DNA of 64,000 bases from CAVWNR01 sp963756525 (lineage in GTDB: Bacteria > Actinomycetota > Actinomycetes > Mycobacteriales > Jatrophihabitantaceae): the NCBI GenBank assembly GCA_963756525.1, contig CAVWNR010000009.1:186001-250000 (forward strand), in the 5' to 3' direction. Position 1 is the first letter of the stretch. Each line of letters starts with the position of its first letter. The notes beneath the pieces were generated by a model. The model did not search any database. It saw only the letters and a program-made list of their open reading frames with translations, and had not been told where the DNA came from. Made by a program: the position numbers and the translations under genes. Below, one piece after another: positions 33,989 to 43,288 of the stretch.

Positions 33989-34884
33989 CGCAAACCACAC
34001 CGGCGATGGTCACCGCCGACGCCGCGCCCGACACCGTCACCGCGGTCGAGCCCCCGGCCCGCCGCTCGTGGTGGCGTCTGCTGGCGCTGTTCATCGGTGC
34101 GCTGGTGTTCCTGTTCCCGTTCTACTACATGATCATCGGCTCGCTGCAGAAGACACCGAACACGGCGGTGAGCGGGGTGCTGCCCCAGCCGGGAAACATC
34201 AGCCTGCACAACTACCGCCAGATCAACGCCGCGATCAACCTGGGCCAGACGCTGATCAACTCCGGGATCTTCACCGGCGGCGTCCTGCTGGCCACGGTGG
34301 TCTTCGGTGTGCTGGCCGGCTACGCCTTGGCCCAGTTGCAGTTTCGCGGCCGCGGCGTGTTATTCGCGTTGATGGTGCTGCTGCAGGTCATCCCATTTCA
34401 GCTGCTGATCATCCCGCTCTATGTGCTGATCGTGCGTAACTACGGGCTGGGTGACTCCTACCTGGGCATGATCGCACCGTTCGCGATCAACTCGACCGCG
34501 GTGTTCGTGTTCCGGCAGTACTTCCTGCAGCTGCCCCGTGACCTGTTCGACGCCGCGCGCATCGACGGGGCCAACGAACTGCGGGTGTTGGTCAGCATTG
34601 CGTTGCCCTTGGTCAGGCCCGCGCTGCTGACCGCGCTGCTGATGACCTTCATCGGCCCGTGGAACGAGTTCCTGTGGCCGTTCCTCGTGACGAAACAACT
34701 CGGCAAGCAGCCGTTGGCCGTCGCGCTGGCTAACTACATCAGCACCGTCGCCGCGTCCGCGGCGAACCCCTTCGGGGCGATCCTGGCCGGTGCCTGCGTG
34801 CTGGCCGCCCCCGCGGTCGGCCTGTTCATCGTGTTCCAACGCCACTTCGTGTCCACCAACCTCGGCTCCGGCGTGAAGGGCTGA
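33985..34884 (+). CDS. carbohydrate ABC transporter permease (MalG/UgpE-like)
   Basis: This 299-residue protein is the second permease. Markers are the first helix LLALFIGALVFLFPFYYMII, the loop SLQKTPNTAVSGVLPQPGNI, the EAA loop DAARIDGANELRVLVSIALP near residue 195, and the ending QRHFVSTNLGSGVKG, a MalG-family C-terminus. The start ATG overlaps the preceding stop. An ATP-binding subunit is not encoded in the locus or anywhere in the window, so a shared MsiK-like ATPase elsewhere is expected, as is usual for actinobacterial sugar importers of this type. Confidence 0.93.
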   Translation: MTQTTPAMVTADAAPDTVTAVEPPARRSWWRLLALFIGALVFLFPFYYMIIGSLQKTPNTAVSGVLPQPGNISLHNYRQINAAINLGQTLINSGIFTGGVLLATVVFGVLAGYALAQLQFRGRGVLFALMVLLQVIPFQLLIIPLYVLIVRNYGLGDSYLGMIAPFAINSTAVFVFRQYFLQLPRDLFDAARIDGANELRVLVSIALPLVRPALLTALLMTFIGPWNEFLWPFLVTKQLGKQPLAVALANYISTVAASAANPFGAILAGACVLAAPAVGLFIVFQRHFVSTNLGSGVKG

Positions 34885-34886
34885 CC

Positions 34887-35963
34887 GTGACCTCCACCAC
34901 CGCGACCGATGTGCCCTATCGGCTGACTCGGCTGGGCGCGCTCATGCGCGCAGACCCGGCCTCGGAGCTGGAGGCTGACGGTGTGCTCAATCCGGCCAGC
35001 GGCCGCAGCCCGGACGGGCGGCTGTGGCTGCTGCCGCGGCTGGTCGCCGCCGGCAACGTCTCCCGGGTTGGCCTGGCCGAAATCCTGCTGCAGGACGGCC
35101 AGCCGGCCGGGGTGCGCCGGGACGGTGTTGTGCTCGCCCCTGACCAGGGGTGGGAGCGGTCCCACCGCCACGCCGGCGTGGAGGACCCGCGAACCACCTG
35201 GATCCCCACCCTTGGCGCGTACGTGATGAGCTACGTCGCGTTCGGGCCGCTCGGGCCCACGCCGGCACTGGCGGTATCGCAGGACCTGCGCGCGTGGCGG
35301 CGCCTGGGCCCGCTGCACTTCGAGCACCAGCCCGAGCTGGACACCGACCTGAACCTGTTCCCGAACAAGGACGTCGTGTTCTTCCCCGACCCGGTGCCCG
35401 ACCCGGACGGGCGCCCGGCGTATGCGATGTTGCACCGGCCGATGTGGGATCTGGGCTGGATCCTGGGCGGCGGCGCAGACGTGTTCTTGCCCGCCGGGGT
35501 GGACGACCCGAGGCCCGGGATCTGGATCTCCTACGCCCCGCTGGAGCCCGTTCAGCGAGACATCACCGCGCTGACCCACGTCCGCTCGCACCGGCTCGTC
35601 GCGTTGCCCGAATACGACTACGAGTCGGTCAAGATCGGCGCCGGGCCGCCGCCGCTGCGAGTCGAGGAGGGTTGGCTGCTCATTCACCACGGCGTCACCG
35701 GCACGCTGGCCGGGGGGTGGGCACCCCAGCGTGACGTGCACTACTCGGCCGGCGCGATGCTGCTCGACCCCACCGATCCCGGCCGCGTCCTGGCCCGCAC
35801 CGCGACCCCGCTGCTGAGCCCGCTGGTATCCGAGGAACGCGACGGCATCGTGCCCAACGTCGTCTTCCCGACCGCGATCGAACAGATCGGAGAGCAGCAT
35901 TTCGTCTTCTACGGCATGGCCGACTCCAGCATCGGGGTCGCCCGCCTGGAGCGCGCCCGGTGA
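34887..35963 (+). CDS. glycoside hydrolase family 130 protein (mannoside phosphorylase/hydrolase type)
   Basis: This 358-residue enzyme has the GH130 five-bladed propeller motifs: VLNPASGRSPDGRLWLL near residue 32, HAGVEDPRTTWIPTLGAYV near residue 93, NLFPNKDVVFFP near residue 155, YDYESVKIGAGPPPLRVEEG and WLLIHHGV near residue 250, and GIVPNVVFPTAIEQ near residue 325. GH130 members act on beta-mannosides by phosphorolysis or hydrolysis; the Asp of GVEDPR is the usual proton donor. GTG 34887 lies 2 bases after the permease stop. It probably degrades the imported oligosaccharide in the cytosol. Phosphate-binding residues could not be judged by eye. Confidence 0.88.
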   Translation: MTSTTATDVPYRLTRLGALMRADPASELEADGVLNPASGRSPDGRLWLLPRLVAAGNVSRVGLAEILLQDGQPAGVRRDGVVLAPDQGWERSHRHAGVEDPRTTWIPTLGAYVMSYVAFGPLGPTPALAVSQDLRAWRRLGPLHFEHQPELDTDLNLFPNKDVVFFPDPVPDPDGRPAYAMLHRPMWDLGWILGGGADVFLPAGVDDPRPGIWISYAPLEPVQRDITALTHVRSHRLVALPEYDYESVKIGAGPPPLRVEEGWLLIHHGVTGTLAGGWAPQRDVHYSAGAMLLDPTDPGRVLARTATPLLSPLVSEERDGIVPNVVFPTAIEQIGEQHFVFYGMADSSIGVARLERAR

Positions 35964-36265
35964 TCCCGCACCCCGCGCTCGGCCTCGGCGCCGGCGGTCC
36001 CCCGCGGTTCGTGGTTGCGGCCACCGCCGCCCCGGCAGAGGTATCCATCTCCGCGGTCACCGACACCGGTGCCGCGGTGCGCCCGCGTGAAACAGCCCGT
36101 CTACCGCGACGTCGTCCGCGCCGGGCTACTGGATCAGGCGAGCGGCGCCCACCCCGGCGCCCACCTCGGGTCAACATCAACCCGGCTGCGCCGCGGTCCA
36201 GGCGGCCGGCAGCCGCGCCCGGCACGACGCGCACACCCACCCGCTCCACTACGGAGACACCATGA
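35960..36265 (+). CDS. small ORF between glycosidase genes, possibly a decayed gene
   Basis: The 101-codon ORF overlaps the GH130 stop at its start (GTGA) and the next gene at its end (ATGA), so it would be translated as part of the operon. The first 40 residues (HPALGLGAGGPPRFVVAATA, VSISAVTDTGAAVR) look like a folded beta-rich start, but the rest is Arg/Pro-rich and a neighbouring frame (VKQPVYRDVVRAGLLDQASG) reads better from about 36085. It is probably the start of another carbohydrate gene with an internal deletion and frameshift. Function not assigned. Confidence 0.35.
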   Translation: MIPHPALGLGAGGPPRFVVAATAAPAEVSISAVTDTGAAVRPRETARLPRRRPRRATGSGERRPPRRPPRVNINPAAPRSRRPAAAPGTTRTPTRSTTETP

Positions 36266-38298
36266 CCCGCCGCCGCTTGATCGCGACCGCCGCCGCCCTG
36301 CTCACGGCCGTGAGCCTGACCGCCGTCCCCGCCGCCGCAGCGTCCGTTGCCGCTCCGGCCGACGCATCCCGACCCGGCGTGCTGACCAACCTGGCACACC
36401 TGGACTTCCTCACCGCCGCTGTCGCCCCACCGGCCCAAGCGGGGCACAGCACCTACCGGCTCGCCAGTGACCCCACCGTCGGCGTGCTGTGGGTCTACGC
36501 CAACCACCTGCCCGGCGGCGGCTATCAACGCACCGGTGGCGGCAGCTACGACCCGGCCAGCAACACCTACGGACAAGGCGCCTACGACACCGACGACATC
36601 GCCCGGGCCGCGGTGGTCTACCTGCGCCACTGGACCCAGTGGGGCGATCGGCACAGCCGCCAGGAGGCCTACCAGCTGCTGCGCGGGCTGACCTACCTGC
36701 AGACCGCGGCCGGACCTCACGCGGGCAACGTCGTGCTGTGGATGCAACCCGACGGGGCGCTCAACCCCAGCCCCACCCCGAAAGACACCCCCGACCCCTC
36801 CGACAGCGGCGCCTCATACTGGCTAGGCCGCACCATCTGGGCGCTCGGCGAAGGCTACGCGGACTTCCGCACCGCCGATCCGGCCTTCGCCGCCTTCGTC
36901 AAAGACCGCCTCGACCTCGCGATCAGCGCACTCGACCGGGAGGTGCTCAACCGCTATCGGCAATACCAGCTCAGCAACGGACTGCGGGTGCCCGCCTGGT
37001 TGATAGTCGGCGGCGCTGACGCCAGCTCGGAGGCCGTGCTCGGCCTGACTGCCTACGTGCACGCCGGCGGAACCCCCGCCGCACGTGTCGCGTTGAACGA
37101 GCTCGCCGCCGGCATCGCCGAGATGGGCCACGGTAACGCGGACACCTGGCCCTACGGCGCGATCCTGCCCGCGGCGGCCTCCCGCTCGATGTGGCACGCC
37201 TGGGCCGCGCAGATGCCCACCGCGCTAGCCGACGCGGCCACCGTGCTGCACGAACCGGCGCTGCTGCCGCCGGCGGTCGCGGACACCGCCGTATTCACCC
37301 CCCATCTGCTCACCGCCACCGGCCAGGACAACGGCTGGCTGCCCGCACCCGTCGACGGATCCCAGATCGCCTACGGCGCCGACGCCCGCGTCCAGGCACT
37401 GCTGTCTGTCTCCAAGGCCGCCCACTCCAGCGGCCTGCGGCAGCTGGCCGGCGTCGCCGCCGGCTGGTTCTTCGGCCAGAACCCCGCCGGCGCAGCGACC
37501 TACAACCCGGCCACCGGCGCCACCGACGACGGCGTCAGCCCGGACGGCACCGTCAACCTCAACTCCGGCGCCGAATCCACCATCCACGGCCTGCTCACCA
37601 TGGAAGCCCTCGACGCCAACCCCGACGTCGCCACAATCGCCCGCGCTGCCGCGCACGTGCAGCACCGCGACGGCCAGCAGACCATCGAAGCCGAAACCGC
37701 GCACCTGAGCGGACCCGCCGCCGTCGTGCAGGCCAACCCCGCCTACACCGGCGAGGCGCAATGGAGCGGCGGCGCCTACGTCCAACTCTCGACCGGCAGC
37801 ACACTGTCCTGGACCGTGCCCGCCGCCGAACAGCCGCGACTGCTGCAGGCGATCGTCAACCGGGTGCCCGGCCCGGCCGCCGTCAGCGTCCTCGCTACGC
37901 CCGGCCGGCGCCTCGGCGCCGTGCGCTACGGCGGCGGCGGCGCGCAGGGCATCTCCCCGACCCCCGGCGCGCTGCTTCCGGTCACCGTGGCGCGCCCGCT
38001 GCCAAGCGGCGCCACACTGCTCAGCGCGGCGACGGTGAGCGGCAGCGGGCAGCTCGACGCCATCCAGCTCACCCCGCTGCTGTCGAGCCTGATCACCAGC
38101 GGAAACGGGCACGGCGTGGCACTGGCGAACAGCGTGGCCGACACGCCCCGCAGCATCACCCTCACCGTGCCCGGCACCGGACCCACCGTCGCAACCAGCT
38201 ACAACGGCCACGGCCAGCTGTGGCGCGTCGTGATCAGCACCGCCTCGACGATCACTGTCGCCGTGCCCGCCGGCGGGTTCGCCATCGCGGTGCGCTAG
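36262..38298 (+). CDS. secreted (alpha/alpha)6-type glycosidase-like protein
   Basis: This 678-residue protein has a Sec signal peptide (MTRRRLIATAAALLTAVSLT, cleavage after AAAA near residue 27). The central 400 residues have features of six-hairpin glycosidases: GVLWVYANHLPGGGYQRTGG, YDTDDIARAAVVYLRHWTQW with an Asp pair, SYWLGRTIWALGEGYADF, and WFFGQNPAGAATYNPATGAT. The C-terminal about 200 residues (TIEAETAHLSGPAAVVQANP, GGAYVQLSTGSTLSWTVP) resemble a carbohydrate-binding CBM6/35-like module followed by a beta-rich domain. It would act outside the cell to trim polysaccharide for the transporter. The exact GH family could not be named. It overlaps the preceding ORF by ATGA. Confidence 0.7.
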   Translation: MTRRRLIATAAALLTAVSLTAVPAAAASVAAPADASRPGVLTNLAHLDFLTAAVAPPAQAGHSTYRLASDPTVGVLWVYANHLPGGGYQRTGGGSYDPASNTYGQGAYDTDDIARAAVVYLRHWTQWGDRHSRQEAYQLLRGLTYLQTAAGPHAGNVVLWMQPDGALNPSPTPKDTPDPSDSGASYWLGRTIWALGEGYADFRTADPAFAAFVKDRLDLAISALDREVLNRYRQYQLSNGLRVPAWLIVGGADASSEAVLGLTAYVHAGGTPAARVALNELAAGIAEMGHGNADTWPYGAILPAAASRSMWHAWAAQMPTALADAATVLHEPALLPPAVADTAVFTPHLLTATGQDNGWLPAPVDGSQIAYGADARVQALLSVSKAAHSSGLRQLAGVAAGWFFGQNPAGAATYNPATGATDDGVSPDGTVNLNSGAESTIHGLLTMEALDANPDVATIARAAAHVQHRDGQQTIEAETAHLSGPAAVVQANPAYTGEAQWSGGAYVQLSTGSTLSWTVPAAEQPRLLQAIVNRVPGPAAVSVLATPGRRLGAVRYGGGGAQGISPTPGALLPVTVARPLPSGATLLSAATVSGSGQLDAIQLTPLLSSLITSGNGHGVALANSVADTPRSITLTVPGTGPTVATSYNGHGQLWRVVISTASTITVAVPAGGFAIAVR

Positions 38299-38346
38299 CC
38301 GACGGCCACCCGCGGCGACGATCGACCACCGCAAGGAGCGCGCACG

Positions 38347-39573
38347 ATGCAGCGGACGGTGCGGATCGATGACGTCACCTGCGGAACCGTGTCGCTGCAG
38401 CAGCCGGTGCTGCGCTACGCCGGCAACCCGATCCTGACACCCCGCCAGGTCAACCAGGCATGGCAAGATCCGCAGCTGCAAGTCGTGACCGTCCACAATG
38501 CCGGCGCCGCCACTCTCAACGGGCACACCATCCTGCTGTTTCGCTCCCATCTGCGCTGCGGCATCAGCGTGCTCGGTGTAGCCCGCAGCGCCGATGGCAT
38601 CCGCGCCTGGACCGTTGATCAGCGCCCGGCGCTGGTACCGGCCACCGACCTCGACCGATTCGGCGCCGAGACCGACCCGGCGCAGATCGTCGCCATGGAA
38701 TCCGGCGGCGTCGAGGACGCCCGCATCAACGTCGTCGAGGGCAGCTACCTCATCACGTACAGCGCCTACCACGCCCGGCTGAAAAACCGGGTGCGAGTCG
38801 CGTTAGCCACCACCAAGGATTTCATGCACTTCACCCGCCACGGCCCGCTGCTGGAACGCGACATGCGCAACGTGGTCATCTTCAGCCAGCGGATCAACGG
38901 ACGCTACCTCGCGCTGTTCCGCCCCAACGACACCACACCCGACCAGACCGACGGCGCCTACACCCAGATCCGCATCGGCTCGACAGACAACCTCCGAACC
39001 GGGCCGTGGCACATCGACGACGAGCCGATCATGCACACCGGTGGCGGACCCAGCGCATTCTCCGACAAGATCGGCCCCGGCGCCCCACCGGTCAAAACAC
39101 GCCACGGGTGGCTCAACCTGTTCCACGGCGTGCGGACAACCATGGCCGGCAACCCCTATGTGCTCGGCATCGCGCTACACGACCTCGACGACCCGCGACG
39201 CGTCCACATGTCCAGCATCCCCATCCTGTTCCCCACCCGCGCCGACTGCCGCGTCGAGGACACCGACTACGTGCACGTCCCCAACGTGGTTTTCTCCTGC
39301 GGTATGCTCCGCCGCGACGACGGCACCCTGATCATCTACTACGCCGGCAACGACACCGTCATGAACATCGCCTTCTCCCACGAGGACGTCCTCGCCGAAC
39401 TGTGCCTGAAGTTCGGCCAAGACCCACACACCGGTCAGCTCAACCACGTCCCGTGGGCCACCACCCCCAACAACGCACACGACCCGCATCGCACCCCGAC
39501 ACGGCGGACCACCGGCAAAGCCACAAGCCTTCCAAAGACCACGCCCCGCATCTCCCTCCTCGACACACCATGA
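38347..39573 (+). CDS. second glycoside hydrolase family 130 protein
   Basis: This 408-residue enzyme has GH130 motifs: RYAGNPILTPRQVNQAW near residue 24, FRSHLRCGISVLGVARSADG, SGGVEDARINVVEGSYLITY near residue 119, NVVIFSQRINGRYLALFRP, DKIGPGAPPVKTRHGWLNLF then HGV near residue 255, and YVHVPNVVFSCG near residue 310. This set matches the longer mannosylglycan phosphorylase-like branch better than the first GH130 here. ATG 38347 has AAGGAG nine bases upstream. The last 45 residues are Thr/Pro-rich and probably unfolded. It is the last intact gene of the locus; together with 34887-35963 it would release mannose-1-phosphate or mannose from short mannosides. Confidence 0.88.
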   Translation: MQRTVRIDDVTCGTVSLQQPVLRYAGNPILTPRQVNQAWQDPQLQVVTVHNAGAATLNGHTILLFRSHLRCGISVLGVARSADGIRAWTVDQRPALVPATDLDRFGAETDPAQIVAMESGGVEDARINVVEGSYLITYSAYHARLKNRVRVALATTKDFMHFTRHGPLLERDMRNVVIFSQRINGRYLALFRPNDTTPDQTDGAYTQIRIGSTDNLRTGPWHIDDEPIMHTGGGPSAFSDKIGPGAPPVKTRHGWLNLFHGVRTTMAGNPYVLGIALHDLDDPRRVHMSSIPILFPTRADCRVEDTDYVHVPNVVFSCGMLRRDDGTLIIYYAGNDTVMNIAFSHEDVLAELCLKFGQDPHTGQLNHVPWATTPNNAHDPHRTPTRRTTGKATSLPKTTPRISLLDTP

Positions 39574-39723
39574 GCACCCACCCGGCGTCTACGGGACCGT
39601 TGAACGCCTGCCAGACAATGTGCTGGACCTCGCCTCACCGCACCACGGCGCCACTATGGCCGCCGGCCTGACGTGAAGAAGACTGTCCGAGGTCACGGAC
39701 CCGAAGCGGTAGTCGTGATCGGG

Positions 39724-39890
39724 TCAGGCCAGCGTGACGATTGCTTCGACTTCGACCGGCACGCCCAACAGCAGCTCACCGGCGCCGATCGCCGAGCGGG
39801 CGTGCCGTCCAGCGTCGCCCCCCAAAGCGTCAGGATCAGATCACTGAACCCGTTGATCGCCGCCGGCGTGACGGTATTGCCGGGCCCGTG
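39724..39890 (-). pseudogene. RidA (YjgF/Rid) family C-terminal remnant
   Basis: Minus-strand codons just before a stop at 39724-39726 read RHARSAIGAGELLLGVPVEV then EAIVTLA, the classic RidA ending (R-S-x-x-G-V-x-x-L-P-x-G-x-x-V-E-I-E). Upstream the sequence soon fails and is joined at about 39895 to a methyltransferase remnant on the other strand. Only the last third of the gene survives. Confidence 0.6.
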
Positions 39891-39897
39891 CGGGTGA

Positions 39898-40493
39898 GTA
39901 CGACGCCACCTATCCGCTCGCCGCGGACGCCGATGCCGCCACGCGCGCGGAACTGATTGCTGCGCTGAAGTCGCTGGCGCCCTACGGCCCGGGTGCTCGT
40001 GCCAGCGGCACCGGGCAGTGGACAGGTGAGCTGGCCCGGCACGCGACGGCCATGACTGCCGTGGACGCCGCGCCTGAGGCGCTGGCAATCTGTCGTCGGC
40101 GCGTCGACGCTGACCACGTCCACGTCGTCGAGGCGGATCTCTTCGCCTGGCAGCCACCGCAGCGCTACGACCGGTGTTCTTTTCGGCCTGGCTGTCGCAC
40201 GTGCCGCCGCAGCACTTTGGGGATTTCTGGGCGCTTGTCGCTGAGGCGCTGTCCCCAGGCGGCGGGGCTTTGTCGTCGACGAGCTGCCCGCGGTGGCCGC
40301 GGTGGAGCGCCTGGCGCCGAGCCAGCCCGTACGCGCCGTGCATCGCGAGGTCGGCAGCGGCGAGAGCTACCGGGTGGTCACGGTGCTCTACGCACCCGAC
40401 GAGCTGCGCTCGCGTCTCGGTGCCCTGGGCTGGGAGGCAGACGTGCGGACCGTCGGCTGGCGGTTCTTCTGCGCCACCATCCGGCGGCGTTAG
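39898..40493 (+). pseudogene. class I SAM-dependent methyltransferase, multiply frameshifted
   Basis: Three frames in succession give parts of one methyltransferase: EYDATYPLAADADAATRAEL and LASGTGQWTGELARHATAMT-like motif I region near 39990-40060, AVDAAPEALAICRRRV, HVVEADLFAWQPPQRYD; then VFFSAWLSHVPPQHFGDFWA near 40172; then VVDELPAVAAVERLAPSQPV and a good C-terminus ending CATIRRR before TAG at 40491-40493. At least three indels (near 39990, 40175 and 40268) break it and the N-terminus is missing at the junction with the RidA remnant. Confidence 0.65.
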
Positions 40494-40747
40494 CCTCTCG
40501 CCCCGCGGTGCGGTGACTGGATCCCCGGTCGAGCGGACGGCCACGCCGCCTGCCGTCGTGCCGGCGCTTATCGACGGCAAGCAGTTGGCTGCCGCGGCGC
40601 CGGGCTACCTATCCGGGACAGGATACCGAAGCGGTGTTGCGGGACCGTCCGCCCTGGGACATCTCGGATGCCGTCGCGGCGCGATCGGCGTGCCGTAGGT
40701 GGTTCCCGCCGGGCCCCTATCGCGAGATGATCGGCGAGGTTCACGCT

Positions 40748-41953
40748 TTACACAGAGCCGGTGCCGGAGGAGGCGAGGAAGAATCTGACCATCTCAGCGG
40801 ATGCGTCTGGTGCCTGTGGGTCGGTGTAGGAACCGGCCGGGTTTCCGCCGAACCAGGCATGGCCGCCGCCATGAACGGTCCATGATTCGACCAAGACCGT
40901 GCCGTCGACATCGGCGTTAACCGTCCTCGTGCAGGGGTGGCCGCTCCCGTGCCGTACGTGCACCGTGTCCGACACCGATGTGCCAACTGTCGCCAGCCGG
41001 GCGGCGACGAGTCGCTCGGCGTTCACTGGCGCGACCACCGAGTCCTGGTCGCCGTGAAAGACAATCAGCGGAATGCGACCGGCCGGTGCCGGCGAGCCGC
41101 CCGCCCGCATCGCAGCGAACGCCGAAGCCAGGTCGTGCGCCGCCTTGTAGGCGATGCCGGAGTGGACCCCGACCGCGGCGAAGAGGTCCGGGTAGGTGGC
41201 CGCCATCACCGCGGCCATCGCGCCGCCGGCGGACATTCCGGAGACGTAGACGCTGCCCGGGTCGACCGCATAATCGGTCATGACCTGGCAGCAGATGCCG
41301 GCGATGATCGACGGCTCGCCGGAGCCGGCCTGCTGATCGGCCGGGCAGAACCAGTTCCAGTAGCCACCCTTGTTGGCCTCATAAGACTGCTCCGGGTAGG
41401 CGACGAGGAAGGTGTGCCGTTCGGCGAGCTGGTTCATCCGGGTGCCGGCCGCGCAGTCGGCCGCGCTCTGCGTACCGCCGTGCAGCACCACCACCAGAGG
41501 CACCCGAACGCCGGTGTAGCCGGTGGGGATGTAGAGGTCATAGCTGCGTGTGCCGGCCGGCTCGGAGTGGGTGAGATGGCGGATCTCGCCGCCGGCGGCT
41601 GCCGCCTCGGCCACGCCAGGGCGCGCGGCACCGGCACCGCCCCCGGTCAGGTTTCCTAAGAGGTCGCGCAAAACGCCGGCCCGGTTCGCCCCGGACCTCG
41701 AGACGAGCGCGTCGGCGAGCTTGTCGAGCAGATCACCGGCGTCCGAGGAGCCATGCCACGGCGCCGGGGGCACGGCACCGGCGCGCGCAAACCGCGCGGA
41801 GGAGTGCCGTGGGCGATCATCCGCCGCGCCTGGCAGAACCACAGAGGCGTCGCCGAGGGCGCGCTGCAGGATTGCAGAGGCTTCGGTCAACCGTCCAGCG
41901 CGAGTGAGCCGCAGTGCGTTTGACATGGCGGAGCTACGGTTTTCGTCGTCCAT
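40748..41953 (-). CDS. PHB depolymerase family esterase
   Basis: This 401-residue protein has an esterase domain from about residue 130: YDLYIPTGYTGVRVPLVVVL then HGGTQSAADCAAGTRMNQLA, the nucleophile motif YVSGMSAGGAMAAVM near residue 245, the acid in LIVFHGDQDSVVAPVN near residue 305 and the His in WTVHGGGHAWFGGNPAG near residue 365. This is the alpha/beta-hydrolase family of PHB depolymerases and feruloyl esterases. The first 120 residues (LTEASAILQRALGD) are the usual polymer-depolymerase N-terminal region without a signal peptide, as in intracellular members. ATG 41953 follows GGGAGGG. Polymer substrate is inferred from family only. Confidence 0.85.
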   Translation of the reverse strand: MDDENRSSAMSNALRLTRAGRLTEASAILQRALGDASVVLPGAADDRPRHSSARFARAGAVPPAPWHGSSDAGDLLDKLADALVSRSGANRAGVLRDLLGNLTGGGAGAARPGVAEAAAAGGEIRHLTHSEPAGTRSYDLYIPTGYTGVRVPLVVVLHGGTQSAADCAAGTRMNQLAERHTFLVAYPEQSYEANKGGYWNWFCPADQQAGSGEPSIIAGICCQVMTDYAVDPGSVYVSGMSAGGAMAAVMAATYPDLFAAVGVHSGIAYKAAHDLASAFAAMRAGGSPAPAGRIPLIVFHGDQDSVVAPVNAERLVAARLATVGTSVSDTVHVRHGSGHPCTRTVNADVDGTVLVESWTVHGGGHAWFGGNPAGSYTDPQAPDASAEMVRFFLASSGTGSV

Positions 41954-42040
41954 CGAGACCCTCCCGGGTGAGGTCGGCGCGGACCCGGAGGCCGCACCGT
42001 TCGGTCCCGCTGTCCGCGCGTGCTGCGCGGCGCGGGGCGA

Positions 42041-42436
42041 TCAGGCCGTGCGTGTGGCGAGGGCGGCTTTGACCGCCCGTGGCGCACGGAAGGCGCCGAG
42101 GACGTCGACGCAAGCAATCGTCGCCAAGGCAAGCTCGGGTGTGACATCGTCGGCAAGGGTCGCGAGGCCGAGGACACGCAGTTCCACGGTCTGGGCTGTG
42201 TCACGCAGCTTCTCGAGATCCTCACGGCTGAGGTGCAGGGAGCCGAGGGTCAATGTCCTGCGGCCGACCGTCTCGTCGATGGCAGGGGCCCGAGTATCGA
42301 GCTGCCGGCGGATCGCCGCGCGGATGAAGTCGGTCCGGTTGGCGTAGAACCCCTCATCGACCAGGAGGTCGATCTGGCCGAGGTCGATCAGCCCGAGGTT
42401 GATGGTGATCTTCTCTGTCTTATCGACCTCCGCCAC
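42041..42436 (-). CDS. CopG family (ribbon-helix-helix) transcriptional regulator
   Basis: This 131-residue protein has an N-terminal ribbon-helix-helix: KITINLGLIDLGQIDLLVDE with the helix pair GFYANRTDFIRAAIRRQLDT, as in ParD/CopG-type DNA binders. The C-terminal half (LGSLHLSREDLEKLRDTAQT, ELRVLGLATLADDVTPELAL) is an unassigned effector or oligomerisation domain seen in some actinobacterial relatives. GTG 42436 follows GGAGGG at a proper distance; an upstream start at 42472 would add 12 residues. No toxin gene lies next to it, so it is not obviously part of a toxin-antitoxin pair. Confidence 0.75.
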   Translation of the reverse strand: MAEVDKTEKITINLGLIDLGQIDLLVDEGFYANRTDFIRAAIRRQLDTRAPAIDETVGRRTLTLGSLHLSREDLEKLRDTAQTVELRVLGLATLADDVTPELALATIACVDVLGAFRAPRAVKAALATRTA

Positions 42437-43124
42437 AGTGCCCTCCTGCCCGCAGCACCATCCTCTCACCATCCTGCTGGATGGTCAATCCGGGTGCCGT
42501 TGTCTCCTCCTCAGCCCAACCGCTCGGCAAGCTGGACATCGAGGGCACCCTCCATGACATCCGCGCCTAGGTCCCCGCGGCAACGAGCCCGTATGCCGCA
42601 GCGGTCGGGGGCGGGTGTGGCGGCCTGCAAGCCAACCGCTGGTCGATGCCCACCGCCCATACATCTTCTGGGCCAGCTGGGTCACCCTGGTCACCGCCGT
42701 CCGCTGGGCCACCGACGTTTGACCTGCGTATCGAGTGCCGCTCTGCTCGGCCGGCGTCGGTGGGCCGCCATATGGTGCCGCTTGTGGGCAGTAGCGGTAG
42801 CCCCGCTGAGCACATCTGATTAAGTGGATCAGCGGCTCACCGTGTCGGAGCTGGCCGGACGCAGCACGGATGCCGGCTGAGGCAGACTGCCTGACGTTCA
42901 GCTTGGGGTAGACGCCACTGACGGAACTGTAGGTTCTCGCGCGACGTGTCGTGGGCCACCCGCCGGTGTCCGGGACGAACGACATGGTCGAGAGCCCGTG
43001 ACTTTCTCACAATCTTGTCGGACTCCCTGTCGGCGGGTAATCGAGGCTGCCGCAGCCAATCTGCGCTGCGGCGGGCTTTCCGCTCGTGCCGGCTCCAAAG
43101 GCCCGTTTTGGCGATGTCAGGACG
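42437..43124. other. intergenic left of the IS21 element
   Basis: About 690 bases. A short plus-strand piece near 42640-42722 (PYIFWASWVTLVTAVRWATD) ends in a stop and may be the tail of a lost membrane protein. Nothing else was recognised. Confidence 0.3.
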
Positions 43125-43288
43125 TGTCCGTGGCCATGAGAAAGTCCCCAGTGGTGGCCAGGTTTAGGTCCCCGGTTTTGGCCAGGTAGAAGTCCCCGTT
43201 TCTCGCGTGTCCTGTCCACGGTGTGGGCCGCTGCGCGGTGAGGGTGTCGGTGCCAACCAGATCATCGATCACCGGGCAGGGGACACCA

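Noticed and set aside
37225..38772. Long minus-strand ORF of 515 codons opposite the secreted glycosidase and GH130 genes
   Set aside because: Low-complexity Gly/Val/Ala composition and crossing of two well-supported plus-strand genes.
42041..42436. CopG-like protein as half of a toxin-antitoxin pair
   Set aside because: No toxin-like gene overlaps or adjoins it; the upstream gene is an esterase and the other side is gene-poor.
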